Shown piece by piece: positions 50,801-64,000 of a stretch of DNA of 64,000 bases; position 1 is the first letter of the stretch, and the number at the start of each line of letters is the position of its first letter. The notes under the pieces are model-generated. The model was not told where the DNA came from, ran no database searches, and saw nothing but the letters and a program-made list of their open reading frames with translations. A program made the position numbers and the translations under genes. The DNA comes from Solenopsis invicta (taxonomy: Eukaryota; Arthropoda; Insecta; Hymenoptera; Formicidae), in the NCBI RefSeq assembly GCF_016802725.1, contig NC_052665.1, positions 18,048,501 to 18,112,500 on the forward strand, read 5' to 3'.

Positions 50801-53800
50801 GGATGCAATCAGAACGTTAAAGTTGATGAGATATCACACAGTGCTCTTGGCAAAATAAACTAATAAGCTATTAATAATTTTTAATTACACATTTTGTAGA
50901 ATAAATTTTTTAAAATATATATAAACATTAATTCTTTTAATTGTAAATTTTCATTGATGCATTTTTCCGCTAATGCAATATTAATTTGCTAAATTATTAT
51001 TATGATTATTTATTATAATTTATAGAATATTTGTAACAATAAGGGAAAAAAGCAAAATTATATTAAAACAGAGTTGAAAAGGTTTATTGATCCAATTTCG
51101 TGTCAGGTATGAAAATGGAAACTTAACTCGATAAAAGAGTTTACAAGACTGTGCTTTTATGGTTGAAATCAGCGGATTAGTGAAAAAATTCCATCGACTG
51201 TTTAGTAGCAAACACCCAGTGGCAAGCTCGTAAAACAGCACGTAAGCAATAGCAATTTCAATAGTCTCCTTCTTCGCTGCCTATAAAAATCCGATTTTAA
51301 GTGGCGCTTTTCTCTCGTGCGTTGTTAAGTAAAAGTATCGCGTACCTATTTCGATTTTCTATAAAAGCGTATCAACGATCACGATTACCTGAAAAAATCA
51401 CCCCATCACCGCCATTATCGTCTTATTGCGAAATCGAATCAGAAATTCGTAAGCCGATACGAAACGTATTTTACTGATAAGTTTACAGCAAGTTTCATGT
51501 TACATGTTTCATGTTACATGTTTCAATATTTCGAAACGGAGGTATACATCGAATATAATTCATAGAAATTACGCAATAGGATGTGGAAATATACTAAATA
51601 AATTTAGCGTATTCTGTAATTTTTATTTTAAAAAATTTTAAAAGAGAAATAAATTTAAAAAGAGAGATATAAGCTTATCTATGTTAAAACATTAATATCA
51701 ATTCAATATTTACGGCAGAATAACTGATGTATCTAAAAAATTGTTCACTATTATTTAATGCCAAACAAAGAAGAAAAAAATGAGAAGTCTCTAAGCATAT
51801 TAAAAAAGAATAAATTTTAAAACAAAAAATATTTTGGATATTTGCATTAAACTCTTAATTAAGTTAATCAGATATCTCTATCATAAATGTCACTTACTTA
51901 GTTCTGCAACGATGACATAACACGTTTTAAAACTTTAATTATCAAAGTATTCCCGAGTTGCTGAATACAAGGCTGCTATATTTAAATTACTAAACATATC
52001 AAACAAATATAAAGTAAACTTGTTTGTATGCACTGAGAAATTTGTGTAATTAGCACATATTATTATTAGCGTAAACGCAACGCATAATTATTCGTACATA
52101 ATGAAGCATTGAGCGAAACTTCACAATGCAGTTTGAGTCATAACAGAATTAATCTAATCTGATTTTTCTAATTAAAAAGTAAAGGCATCGCACACGCTTC
52201 GCGCATTGTAAGTTCTCGAGCTTGTTTATTATCGTAACTCAATTATATTATTATGAGTGTACTAATAAAAAGTGGAAGCCGTTGTAATACATTGTGAAAC
52301 TTGTCAACTTGACAGGATTACTTTTATAATAAAATTTATTACCTGTCGCGGTTCGAGTATCTTGTTTCTTTCAAGGTACAACCTTGTCACGTGTGTCCGT
52401 AAAACTTTGGTAAGCTTACTTGGTTAAATATAATAAACCGCTAATTTAACTGGTATCAGATAAAATAGTACAAGCGCAAGATAAAATTTATTTAGATGTG
52501 CTTGTATCCATAACACGGTAAAGATACATACAACTTTCTTTCATATGTCTTCTCCAAATAAACTTACCAAAAATTGCAATCTATTTATCTGTTTGTGTTT
52601 AATTAAGTGACTCGCGAAGAAAAATTTCGTGTGAGTTTCTTTGCTTTACTCTTCTAATACTTCAATACTTTATATATCGGGTCGTGCGACTAGACCATTA
52701 TTCTTCTACCGTCGGTTGCGGATCGACTTTAGCAGCTTAGGAAGATGATATTTCTCATCGCCCGTATGAAGTAACTTCACTGTTTATCCATTAAGCGCGA
52801 ATCTGATCACCTCCTAACCCGTAAACTATCCTGCTATATCATGTCGAAAAAAAAAGATTGGTATTTTATTACACATAGTTCATTGCTGATATCGATTGTA
52901 CGATAAACCAATAATTTTATTCACCGGGAACCTCGATTAATAATTTGCTCTCATTAGTTAGAAAATTTTTAACTTAGAATTGCTGTTAAAGCAAGTATGG
53001 ACAGTTCAATTTTTATAAATAATTTTATTGAAGTATAATTTACATATTTTAGACTACGTATTATTTATTTATTTTTTCATCGTGTTCTATTAATTTTTAC
53101 TATTAACAAAGTAAATGTTTTAATTTAAGACATAAACGGAAAAATATGTTAATATCAATAATTTCAGAGAGAAACATTTTTTCTACTTTATTAATACAAT
53201 TTTTTTTTTTATTATATCCTGTTAACATGCTAAAATGAAAATAATATTCTAAATAATAAGGATTAAGTTAAGGATTAAGTTAAGTTGTTCAAAGTATCTT
53301 AAAATCATTGTGATAAATAGGATTTTTTATCATTAATTAAACATATTGTTTTAATATTGTTTTAATACTAGGACAATTATAGAATAAAATTTTTCTACAA
53401 AATATCCTTGAAAATTAGCAAAGCAGTATAAATTTTTTTTTTTAAGTATAATCTCAGCATTTTGTATTCACTAGTTTTCTCAGTTTCTGCCTGTGATTTA
53501 ATTATAAATACCTACTGATTTGAAAGCAAATTACTTCTATTTTTGACTACGAACTTTCGCTGTACACGAATGTCGGTGATAATATTCATTACGCTCTTTC
53601 AGATAACTTTAGTTTTACTTTAAGAGCTTAACAGGGTAATGCCCCTCCATAGTACAGAGGGTATGTATTTATTAAAAAACAATAGACTTCTTTTTAAAAA
53701 GGTAAACACAAATTTCAAGCCACAATACTAGTTGTACTCTTTGAATTATTGCTGTCGGTAAGCGCACGTAACAATAAAAGAAATAAAGTTCAACGACTAG

Positions 53801-55730
53801 TGTTAGCTGAAATTGTAAAAAGTTACAAAGGTTTCGCAATTACATAGTATCAAATAGGCTTTGTAACCCTGCCCTTTATAACTCTTTCAATGCTGCACTC
53901 GCGTATAAAAGGTCATCTAATAATGTTCGCTGTATCCCATGAAGAATTCATGAATTCTTATGAAAGTGATTTCAATTTTTTTCGTTTACATTTAATAAAA
54001 TACGTTATGGATAATTCTCCATTGAATGGGAACAAAAGTTCCTATAGCGGTAGGCAACATTTTTTAATTGAAGGATTATTTATATTTGTTTAGATATTTG
54101 TTCAGATTTATATGTAAACACGATATCTCTGCGATGCCTCGTGCCGTGTGATGGATTATTGTATTTTCAATTAACGTTACGATTTGGTCGATTGTAAGCC
54201 TATTGAAAAACTTTTGTTCCAACTCAATACATATATTCGCATATACGCCAATCTATATGTAAATATATACATACATATATTGCTGACGAAACAGAGAGAA
54301 AGGGGGAGAGAGAGAGAGAGAGAGGAGTGTAGCACTGGAACAGTTAGAGGATTTGTAGCTGTATTATACCGTTCGCTCTACATATCGCGCATCCTCTTCT
54401 AAACTTCTACATAAGTTCTAAGAGGGATCTTTGACAATCCATGGGGATTGAAATTTCCGTCATTGAGCGGCTAGGTGCATCATGAAAATGCCTCAGTAAG
54501 CTGATACTGGTTTCGCTCCATTCGTGTATTTGTATCGATGGGTCTCGGTTCACCACATTGACTACGTAATGTCGTATAGATTACCGGGCCTTCAAACGCT
54601 ACCCCGCAGTGACTCCCTGTGTGCCCAGTTGCATACGCCGCCGAATTATAGAGACGCGCTGCGCCCCATTGAATAAACAGGGCTCTTACGTGCCTCGTAA
54701 TGTATACCAAATGTCCGTGTGCTGAAGGGTTTCCAAACAGGTACAAAGTGCATTTCGAAATGTGATTCTTGCGTTACTTTAGCAAAGAATTTCACACTCG
54801 TGACAATTGGGTTTGTGCTCGAGTAAAATAAACTTTTACGAAAATTGAAATTTGGAATTAACAAAATAAATAATAAATAATAAAAATTTGGACACATTTA
54901 AAACATGTTAAGATATATATAGAAATTACGTTTTAATAAAGAAAATGTGCACTCATTATAACTGCGTATTCGATTTTAAGATGTGATTAATATGGTTGAA
55001 GAATTTTAATAGGATTCAAATTTATTATATAAAATTTTTAATCTGTAGAAGATTAATATATTCTTTAATAACGCAATTACATTAAATAATAAATACACTT
55101 ATTACCGTCAAAGAAGATTCAAAGCAGATTATATTACTCTTGGTAACAAGTTACAGACAGATTAATTTACGATAATCAAAATGAGTAAGAGGAGACAGAG
55201 CATGCGTATAACTGAAACTAATTACATATTAGTAATATGAACTAGGTTATTCTGATCATTATTTTTTATTTGTCCCACGGACGAGTGTGTCTCATTTAGA
55301 ATATTCTGCATTCTCTTTGAAATTAGATATATTCTCGCTTCCATACTTTTATTTCTACAATTACATCTTGAAATGTGAACGCAGTTTCTTACGATTACTT
55401 AATGTAAGACATAAAACAGGAAAAAGAGTAGACAATAAAAGTTTTTTGTCTTCTTCAATTGGCAAGATGTATGCCATTTTAAATAAAAAAGTAGTTAATG
55501 AAAAATAAAACGTGAATGTTAAGAAAATGAGAAATAGAAGAAAAACAAGACTTTTTATATCTACAAATAGATATTTTTTCTACACAATATTTTCTACAAT
55601 ATACAATCAAAATTCTTTTAAATAAATTAATGTATTATATTACAAAGGATCAAGCATAAAAAGTTTATAGGACATATCTTGTATTACCAATTGGTAGAAT
55701 CATGAAATAATTGCGTAGGTTACTGTAAAT
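50801..55730. other. AT-rich noncoding DNA
   Basis: I see no exon. A 14-bp tandem repeat (TTTCATGTTACATG) lies at about 51494-51525, a 13-bp tandem repeat (AAGGATTAAGTTA) at about 53267, and a GA run at 54304. A GC-richer patch at 54430-54780 has minus-strand frames of 88 and 83 residues with no recognisable domain. Confidence 0.5.
54304..54324. repeat. (GA)n microsatellite
   Basis: GA run of about 20 bp preceded by GAAAGGG. Confidence 0.9.
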
Positions 55731-55734
55731 TCTG

Positions 55735-56000
55735 ACGCAAATCGCACGTGCGAGCGGCAGGCAAAGAAAATTGCGGCCTATATAACAGATGCATCGAAAA
55801 TCGATCGTTCAGCGGGGCGGGATGAGGGAAAGCTCATGGCGGAATATTATTGCGGTTGTTTCCGCAAGTTGAGACCAGGTGCATTGCCTCCGGCCAATTC
55901 GGAAGGAAACGCATCCTAATCACGTGCGAGGCGGAAAGTTCGCGATGCCACGTGCATTAAATATGCAATTTATCACGCACGGAAGATTTCTTGTGCGGCG
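55735..56000. promoter_or_regulatory. GC-rich island with three CACGTG E-boxes
   Basis: CACGTG occurs at 55745-55750, 55921-55926 and 55949-55954. CACGTG is the classical bHLH site. Function is inferred from clustering only; no transcript start or exon is visible. Confidence 0.4.
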
Positions 56001-57469
56001 CAATCAAAAGGGCTTTTTTCTTGAGGTTTCTTGAACAGTGCACTACGTATACAAAGTTGGTTGATCAGAAAGAAAAAAATAACAAAAGGCTCAACTAAGA
56101 GCTATTGCGCGATATAAAGTTAAGTCAACATTTGTCAATCATAAATCATTATTTCTTATTCAAATTTTGCTGAAAGTTATATTATAGTAAATAACAATAC
56201 TGTATGATATATCGTTAATTGAATTTAGTAGGCAGACATTAATTAACTAATTCATCATTATCTACTCGTTATCCATTATTTTACTATAATTTCAATTAAA
56301 GGACCAAAATTGTGTTATCCATTCTATCTCAGTTGTTAGTAGTAATTACTGCAAACATGCAGTATTACATAACACACATTTATTGACAATTATTAATATT
56401 TTAGCTTATATTTCAAAGAAAAACATTCATATTTATTAAAAAATAACAGAAAATATTGTATTTTATCTATTTTGGAAAAAGTCTGAATGTTTACTCCAAA
56501 GATAGAATTTATATGCAAATAAATGTTGGAAATTGTAATTTGATATTTCAAATACTTATTACTATAATATTTAATTTTTTACCAAAATAGATTAATTTAT
56601 TAATTTTTTTTTTTTTGACATGCCGGTCGTCTAAATCGTACTTCTGGGACTCTCAAATCGTATTGCTTTTGAAAGTATCGAAATTATGAATTAAAATACT
56701 TAAAAATATAAAAAATTTTTATCTATTACTTATTTTATTAATAATTTATTAAAAAAAAGATCAAGTATTTAATCATTATTAAATAGCAATAATAAAAGGT
56801 AAAAATGTCGAAATAAAACTAGCTTGCATTTATTTTAAAAGACGACATATTTTTATTCATATCAATTTATTAATTTAATTTTATATTAGTATTATTGTAT
56901 TGTAGTAAAATTTATAATCATACAATTTTGGAATTTTAATAGATTTTATAAAAATATCGCTTTAATCTTTATTACAATGTAATAATTGCAAATATGTATA
57001 TACAATAAATGTAATATTTTACAATAAAAAAAGCAGTATACTATTGCACAATTACATTATTATCAGCTATATAAATTAATCAAAAATTAAAATCAACTGT
57101 ACCTGATTGTTTTTTTTTAAATATTATTCGTACGCACAAAATAGAAAGTTTTGTGTGTATTACGTCGTTCTCATTTATTTTATATTGTCGTCACCAAATA
57201 TTATTTATATTAAATAAAAACAGAAGTTTATATCAAATAAAATTATTAATATTGTTTATATTAAATAAAAATATTGATGAGATCTGATTTAGGCGACCGA
57301 TATTCATTCAGCAACTTTCCTACGTAAAGTCTCTCTAAATTAATGTTTAATTTTTCAAAGTAGCTGTATAGATTGCAAACCTTTTTGTTGCGAATATATT
57401 TAATATTTCAGTTTATTCATCAAAAAGAATATATCGTGATGTATTAGTACCTGCTACAGTGTGACGTCA
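56001..57469. other. AT-rich noncoding DNA
   Basis: Nothing gene-like. Three copies of a 16-17-bp unit (TTTATATTAAATAAAAA and variants) occur at 57204, 57227 and 57255. Confidence 0.6.
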
Positions 57470-57760
57470 ATTTCACTAGTGTGACACCGAGTCCTTCTAC
57501 CGTGGGAAAATGCAATTTTATCGCGGCGAGGTTTGTTTGTTGCAAGATAGAACCGCGCTGACTGTTGCTGTCGGTTGATTTCAGAATGGAGGATAAAGAT
57601 AAAGGAGCTTCCCTAATGCAATATAGAGCGCACCCGCGCGCCCATACTTTATCTCTCCATTCCTGTTGAATTATTCACGCGTGAACTCCGCGACGAGCAT
57701 CCCCAAGAATCGCGTGCAGCAGACTTCAGAAGACGCGCTAACTTTGTAAGTCATGTCCGT
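57470..57760. other. CpG-rich patch
   Basis: Elevated G+C with CGCG-rich segments (for example near 57630). No frame with a recognisable product. Confidence 0.4.
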
Positions 57761-58918
57761 TAGCTTATGAGAATTCCGTGTAAGCACGCGTTTCTGGAAG
57801 ATAGAAATTTGACCTTAATTTTAAGACAGCTTGACGGCACCAGAAGTGACGTCTCGAATCACGATAATCACTAATTTGTGAATGCTAAGATAAGCTTTGA
57901 TGTAAATTTGAATTTACAAAAAAGTGACTATCATTAAATAAGTTACCTGAGCCAAATAAGGCTCTCTTAATTAATTTTATTTATTTTATTTTTAAAAACT
58001 CTATTGAGGGGGCTATTGGCAGTGAAGATAAAATTTTTATTTTAATCATTTACAAAATTAAAATATTTTTTTTATATAAAATATTTGTAAATAAATAAAA
58101 ACAATTTTTCTCTAACTCAAACGTGGATTTTATTATATATTTATGAATATAAGTTCCGAATAAATAATAAATTGAAAATAACAAAAAAACTAAACATTAT
58201 CTTCTAAATTAATTTCAAAATGATTATTAATTACAAAAACAAAATGTTTTTGTGTTTAATGTTTACTCTTAAACATCACGATATCTTTAACTTAGTCTTC
58301 AATTTGTCTTTAATTAATCTTTTAGTCTTTAGAAATTTCAAGTTATTTGGATGCAATTTAACTTCTCAAAAGCTACACAGAAAATCGTTATTCTCTGGTG
58401 TAATCCATACATAACAAACAACAACAAATAACAATGGTTATATAAGTTGGCTTTATTTAATAAGTACGTTGTCTCTAATAAAATATACTTATTCTAAAAA
58501 ATCTATATATATTATTTTCTAAAGTTAGAAAATTGAATAATATTATAATATGTTATCATAAATCATAAAATAATGTATACTTAATAAACTTTATAAAAAC
58601 GGCTTATACACTTCAACAAGTTTTGCATTAATAGATGTTGCTACCGGTTCTAATTCCGCAGTTTCTTTTTTACCTACTTTCTACAACACATCTTCTAAGC
58701 ATATGATCTAGGGGCGTAAAGCATATTTTTAAATGGTAAATTTAAAAGTGAGCCTTATTTAGTGCTGGACCTTAGCTCAACTTTTAGCTCAATTTTTACA
58801 CAATTTATTTGAATGGCATTTTTTTATTTTATTTTTTATATCTGGTAGATTTTGCAGCTATATTCAAATATATTCAAATAATTTTTTTATATACGTTTTT
58901 TTAAATATATTTTTTCAA
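57761..58918. other. AT-rich noncoding DNA
   Basis: I see nothing gene-like; a 64-residue frame at 58220-58414 is AT-rich and has no domain. Confidence 0.6.
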
Positions 58919-58920
58919 TA

Positions 58921-59685
58921 TACACTCAACAGTAAAATTAAAGCATTACCTATTCTGATTGCCAAAAAGGCGAAATTCAAGAGTATAATTTTGTAAAAAA
59001 TGATTGTAAAAATATTAAAAGAAAACATTTTAAAGCTTGAAATCTCTAGTTTCGAGATTAATAATTCATTAAACAATTTACAGATTGTTTACCCGGATTC
59101 AAATGGGGATTTGTCAAATCTCTAAATTTTTAGCAAATTTTGCAGAGCTCCACGGCATGAAATAAAAATTGAACGCAAATGCGGTTTACAGCATTCAAAA
59201 GTGCAAATAGCTTTAATTTAGCTTTAATTTGCATACTTGTTGAGCCTTGTATGATTTTTTTCGCTGAGTTATTCAACACTGAAATAAAAATGGCCTTTTT
59301 TGCTTCAATGTTGAATAACTTGATGAATAAAAATTGTACAATGCTCAACAAGAACGCAAATTAAAGATAAAGATTTACGGTTTTGGACACTATAAATCGC
59401 ATTTTTGTGAGATTTTTATTTCACGCCGTGTAACTTTGCAAATATCGTAAAAAAAATTTGTCAAATGTCAAAATTTTATACAAACTTCGCAAAGTTCCAT
59501 GACGTGAAACAAAAATCGCACGAAATTGTTTAATGAATTATCAATCTCGAAACTAGCGATTTCAAGCTTTAGAAAGCCTTTTGAACATTTTTTTTATGAT
59601 CATTTTTGACAAAGTTACATTTTCTTGAATTTTGTCTATTTTTGGGAGTCAAAATAGGTAAGCTTTAATTTTGTTGTCGAGTGTA
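58921..59685. mobile_element. 765-bp full-length foldback DNA element
   Basis: The ends are TACACTCAACA and TGTCGAGTGTA, and further TA dinucleotides sit immediately outside (58919-58920 and 59686-59687). Arms of about 160 bp (58921-59079 and 59523-59685) are inverted copies with some substitutions. Complementarity continues inward: CACGGCATGAAATAAAAAT on the left pairs with an inverted CACGGCGTGAAATAAAAAT on the right, and TTGTTGAGC and GTTATTCAACA blocks pair near the middle. The axis lies near 59294. TA ends suit a Tc1/mariner-type origin. Both-strand frames inside (59130-59351 and 59179-59364) follow from the palindrome and are not genes. Confidence 0.85.
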
Positions 59686-59687
59686 TA

Positions 59688-62600
59688 AAAACGCTGTCAT
59701 AAATTCCATAAATACATTCATATTAATATGACATTTTAACGCACTTTGAAGCTTGTAATTTTGCAACGCTATTATTATTTAAAAAAAAACCGTGTATGTT
59801 ATTTGGAAGACCATGAATTTTTGGTATAAAAGTATGTAATCCATTTAGAAATAAATAATACTGCGACATGACGATGAATTTAGCGCGAATCCGTTTCAGT
59901 TGCACGTTTGATCAAAACGTTACGCTTCAAACAAAAAAACGAAAGCCGATACTGGGATTTAACGACATCAATCGAAACCGCTGAAATGGCAACATAGAAC
60001 CGTTATATAATCTATGGAGTTAAAATTTATACATCGTTCTAATTCATATGAAAGCTTGCGTCTCTGACCATGTAATTTTTATACGTTCGAACGTGATCTA
60101 ATCATTTTGTAGGGATCGCCTTTCACGTGATGCAAATAACTAAATTACGTTTAACATGGCAGCGTTGGAGCAGCTTTTTCGGAGCTTTTTACGAAAAACG
60201 TAGAGGCGAAAGCTGATAGGAAAAAAGTTTAGCTTGTTCTCCCTACTCTTTTTTACAGCGTCGAGTGCACGGTGGCATTTTTTGTAAACTGATTATTTTG
60301 AAAGGACCGTAAGTCAAAATTTAAAATCTAATAACTTTAAACTGAGTTCTGATGAAAATTAATGCAGCGCATCTGTCTTAATAAAATTTTCAGGTATATC
60401 ATCTTCAGATTTCAATAAAAATTTATATTTTATTAATATTTGTCTGTCTTTTGAAATTTCTAAAGAATTTAATATTACCTTAATCTTTATTTTTGGTCAA
60501 AATTGTATTTTTTATTTTATATACATTAAGGGGAACAATGCTTTCAAAAATAATTTTCAGTGTAGTAGTTTTGTATCAGCCTAGCTTTACGTAACATGAA
60601 AGTTTTGACAAATCAAAATAGCGATCATTCATTAATTTTGTTCTGTGTATGAATAAATACATATAATTTAAATCGCAATGTTACGAAAAATTATTTCTGT
60701 CAAAATAACTTTTGTATAAAAGTAAAAAGTTTAAGAGTAAAAATTGAAAGATATAACGATAACACGAACATTCTTTCATTGTGTGAATATTCTTTCACTG
60801 GTGAGATATCTTGTGGAGCACTTTGTGGGCAGGTGAAAAATATTTGTAACACATTGGTTCGGCCAACTTTTCTCGCCAAAAGATTTTACTGTAAAGGAGT
60901 GAAAAGGGGAGAGGAAAGGGTAGCGTGACACAGGTCAGAGAAACCACAGACTCGAGGAACGAAACTTCATTCGAAAGCGAAGTAATACGATGTTCTGTTC
61001 GACTTGGCGAAGCGTCGAGACGTCAACGTCAACAAGTCGGTGAGCTAGCTACATTTAAACGACCGTTAGAAGTGACGCAAGCTCTATTAACTTTTACAAG
61101 GAAAGCTGCAAATGTGACGCTGATTCGTATTAGGCGCGTTCCCAGTACGTTGCATGATGATGCGCATACGAATGTCGCAAAATATATTTCTTAGAAAAAA
61201 ATCTCAACCAAGTAAAATAAAAAATTATGTGTTGTTATACGTAGACATTTCATAAATCGATAAAATCGAGAGGCCGACATTAGAGAAAATTAAAGATATT
61301 CTATTCATGGTAAGCGGTATTTCCATAATATAATGTGTCACATGTGTGAAAAAAAATTCTAAATCTGTATTTTTATACGAAACTCTTCTACTTCACCATT
61401 CTGATCCAAGAATTACACTTTTGAATTTTGTCGATGTTTTCAGTTAAGTCAATATTCCTTATAAAGATTGTAAAGCTAATTAAATTTATTTATATATATA
61501 TTAGAGCTGGCATTTCATGTTGTATGTTTTTTCCATTCACATATAATCACAAATAAATCCTCGAATTTATGGAATTAAAAACATTTGATATTTAATCATA
61601 TTCAAAGCATCAGTCGTCGGATTTTTCTTTTAACGTATAAACGCAGATTAACCATCGTCGCTTTTGCAAGGCAACGGGGTTGTAAAAAGCACTGACCTAA
61701 AAAGTACAAGAAGCGATAAAGAAAAAGAGGGTGGAAAACGTAAACAGGTCGAGCGTTTAAAATAAAGTGTAAGCGAAGGAAAGTCTCGACGTCTCCATGA
61801 AATCAAGTTGCGGAACTTTTATTATTTATTTGTTAGACACGGCGCAAATATCATATGGCTGACGGGTCATCTTAAGGTACGCTGGAACTGTCACCTGTCA
61901 GAGAGCTGAAGAGACAAAGCATAAGACAACTGACAACTTTTCCACTCGAATTAACTAGAACAATATACTTTCGCTTCCGGAAGAAAATATTGTATGAAAA
62001 TGAGTAATTTCGTTGTTAATAATTTCAAATTTATGCTTCATTTAATGGAAACTCTGAAGTTGAATAGTTTTGCAGAATTGGGCTACTATAGTAACTACGT
62101 GATCTTTACATGTATACAAATATATTTTTTAAACGTTTTTGTAATTTAATACAATTATATATTCTTTTTTTATCTTTGAATTGATTCTATTAGAATTTTG
62201 TCAAATATTCAAATAGTGATTAATTTATTTTGAAATTGTTATCTAGGAAACTTTAACGAATTAAAAACTGTTTTCCATGTTCCAGTGATTATAATTATAT
62301 TACAGAAATGTCGTGATAGAATACTTCTTCTCAAACTCCCGATTTTATTGATTTACGGAACATCTATGTTCAACAATACGTCAATTATATTAATTACTGA
62401 AATATTAAATTTTGTTTTATTGAATTATTGTTATATTATAATATTTTCATAAAGATGTTTAACTTATTTCAATTTAACTGAATTTAGTAAAATTTGCAAA
62501 ACAAACAATGTCCGTTTTACTCCAATAGAATAGAATTCAATCAGTAATCTTCAAATAAATCGAAAGAAGCTTCTCTTCTGACTTGAAAAAAATTACTCAA

Positions 62601-63100
62601 TGTCTCTTGTTGTTTTTCACGACCTTTCATTGAAAAACATTGAGGCTACAAGAGCTTTCTGATCAAGAGAAAAGCCTTTTCTAACTTTTTCTCGACTTGC
62701 AAAAAGCGCAAATCATACATTTGCAGGGAGCTTCGTATTCCTTCAGAAAAATGTGGCAGCGATTCGAATTGCCGATTTCTTCGAATAGAATCGCCCCGTC
62801 TCGACTACGCAGTGGTGCGATTTTTCTGAGCGAGCTCGTAAGCATGATTTTCCGCCGAATGCATCTAGCTTCGATTCGCGGCGACACCCTCCGAAGTGTC
62901 GTAAAAGATTCGCGATTCCTTGAGCGGGTAAATGAAGTTTGCGGTTGACGGAACAAACCGAATTGCGATAACGGCGAAAGCAAAGGGTCTGCCATATGGC
63001 TCACGAGCAATAAAAATGAAGTTAAGGTAAAACATGTGTTTTTAGAGATTTTGAGAGATTCTATTAAAAAGATCGTAGAATTTCTAAGATACGTGAAAAG
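59688..63100. other. Noncoding DNA with small GC-richer patches
   Basis: I see no recognisable exon. Patches at about 60890-61180 (an 89-residue + frame) and 62680-63010 (109 residues on -, 83 on +) are open but without known domains. Confidence 0.45.
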
Positions 63101-63116
63101 ATAATTATAAAATTAA

Positions 63117-63145
63117 ACTCTCTCTCTCTCTCTCTTTCTCTCTCC

Positions 63146-63194
<49 letters not shown>
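63117..63194. repeat. Compound CT microsatellite with higher-order pattern
   Basis: Pyrimidine tract of CT units in which TTTC and CCCTC interruptions recur at similar spacing, suggesting a doubled larger unit. Confidence 0.95.
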
Positions 63195-63195
<1 letters not shown>

Positions 63196-64000
63196 TGCTG
63201 TCTACTGATGCATCATTAAATATCACGAGTAACGAATATTTAAAATATAACTTTTTCATTCAAGTAATAGATTAAATCTTGCTTTTAAATAATATACTAA
63301 TAATTTTTTTTAAATAACATTTAAAAAGTGTAATGATTAATAATTTTATTATTATTGTATACATAATAATAATACCAAAAGGAAAGTGGAGAGGAGGAAA
63401 GAAAAACAGAGAGAGAGAGAGGGGGGAGGGGGAATCAAGAAATTGATAGTTTAAACTAATAAATTTATGATATTGCGTATATTGTTTATTATCTTCATAA
63501 TGTTTTATGAAAATAATATTTTCCCATTAGCAACATAGAAACAGTAATCTATTTGTATTAAATATTTGATATTAAGCTCTTGTTTTGTTATTACTTGTTA
63601 ATGAAGACACCAATCTATGCACGTTGCACATTAAATATAATACGATTAATTGATAGTACATTAAATATGATCTTTATATTATCCAAACAAATTTTTTTTT
63701 AATTAAACAATAAATACTTGATATTACATTTGCAACGAGTATATAAGCTAAATATAAATTCCAATATAAATTGGATCTTGATATATTGAAATTTATTTTA
63801 GCAAAACTTACTTTGCTAATACTAAAAAAACTATCATGATTAATAATTTCAACTTTTCCCAAATTAATAAATTGCATTTTAAATAATATATGTCTGTCTA
63901 TCTGTCTCTCTCCTTCTCTCTGTCTGTTCTCTTTCTTTCTTTACATATTTTTATTTTAATAAAATATTTGATTATATCATCACATATCGATTTATAATGC
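63195..64000. other. AT-rich DNA with simple repeats to the window end
   Basis: No gene. It holds an AAT-rich tract near 63345, a GA/GGGGGAGG purine tract near 63380-63432 and a CTGT/CTTT pyrimidine tract near 63894-63942. Confidence 0.6.

Noticed and set aside
52316..52360. GACAGG/CCTGTC inverted pair resembling a hairpin or tRNA-like GGTTCGA stretch
   Set aside because: The stem is short and AT-rich inside, and no cloverleaf can be drawn.
59130..59364. Overlapping frames on both strands
   Set aside because: They lie in the centre of a palindromic element and mirror each other.

Overview
This is an AT-rich eukaryotic window from an arthropod, most likely an insect. It has long low-complexity stretches, many microsatellites, scattered short CpG-rich islands and several TA-flanked inverted-repeat elements. 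I infer an insect from the one recognisable coding exon, which belongs to the Dpr family of neuronal immunoglobulin-superfamily receptors. A hymenopteran such as an ant would fit the AT-rich background with abundant CpG, but the sequence does not prove it. There are no prokaryotic operons, CRISPR arrays, rRNA or tRNA genes that I can support.

The only convincing protein-coding sequence is a 211-bp internal exon at 26419-26629 on the + strand. It encodes the C-terminal half of the first Ig domain of a Dpr protein and is bounded by an AG acceptor and a GTGAGT donor. The upstream half of the domain, the second Ig domain, the signal peptide and the membrane anchor were not found, so most of the remaining 64 kb is probably intron of one very large dpr gene. 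It could also hold intergenic DNA.

Left part (1-26418): AT-rich DNA containing a CpG-rich segment at about 1280-2250. That segment carries two diverged 236-bp direct copies exactly 430 bp apart. The left part also holds three related small inverted-repeat elements whose ends resemble CACTGA-GAAA (944, 3092 and 15392), and further candidate elements at 7071, 21100, 22701 and 23929, the last with mariner-like ends. CpG-rich islands lie near 8.74-9.25, 19.63-20.19 and 24.3-25.57 kb.

Right part (26630-64000): the flank of the exon, then alternating AT-rich DNA and CpG-rich islands near 35.1-36.3, 41.2-41.55, 44.04-45.13, 49.08-49.72, 50.2-50.8, 55.73-56.0 and 57.47-57.76 kb. A 97-bp hairpin element lies at 30431. 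A 765-bp element at 58921-59685 is self-complementary along essentially its whole length. Long microsatellites include (TA)25 at 28088, (TC)30 at 40779 and a compound CT tract at 63117.

Nearly all short open frames in the window are unsupported: many are open on both strands, lack recognisable domains, or sit inside repeats. The most interesting unexplained structures are the full-length palindromic element at 58.9 kb, the 430-bp-spaced CpG-rich duplication at 1.3-1.9 kb, the repeat family with conserved tips, and the CpG-rich islands, which may be intronic regulatory DNA.
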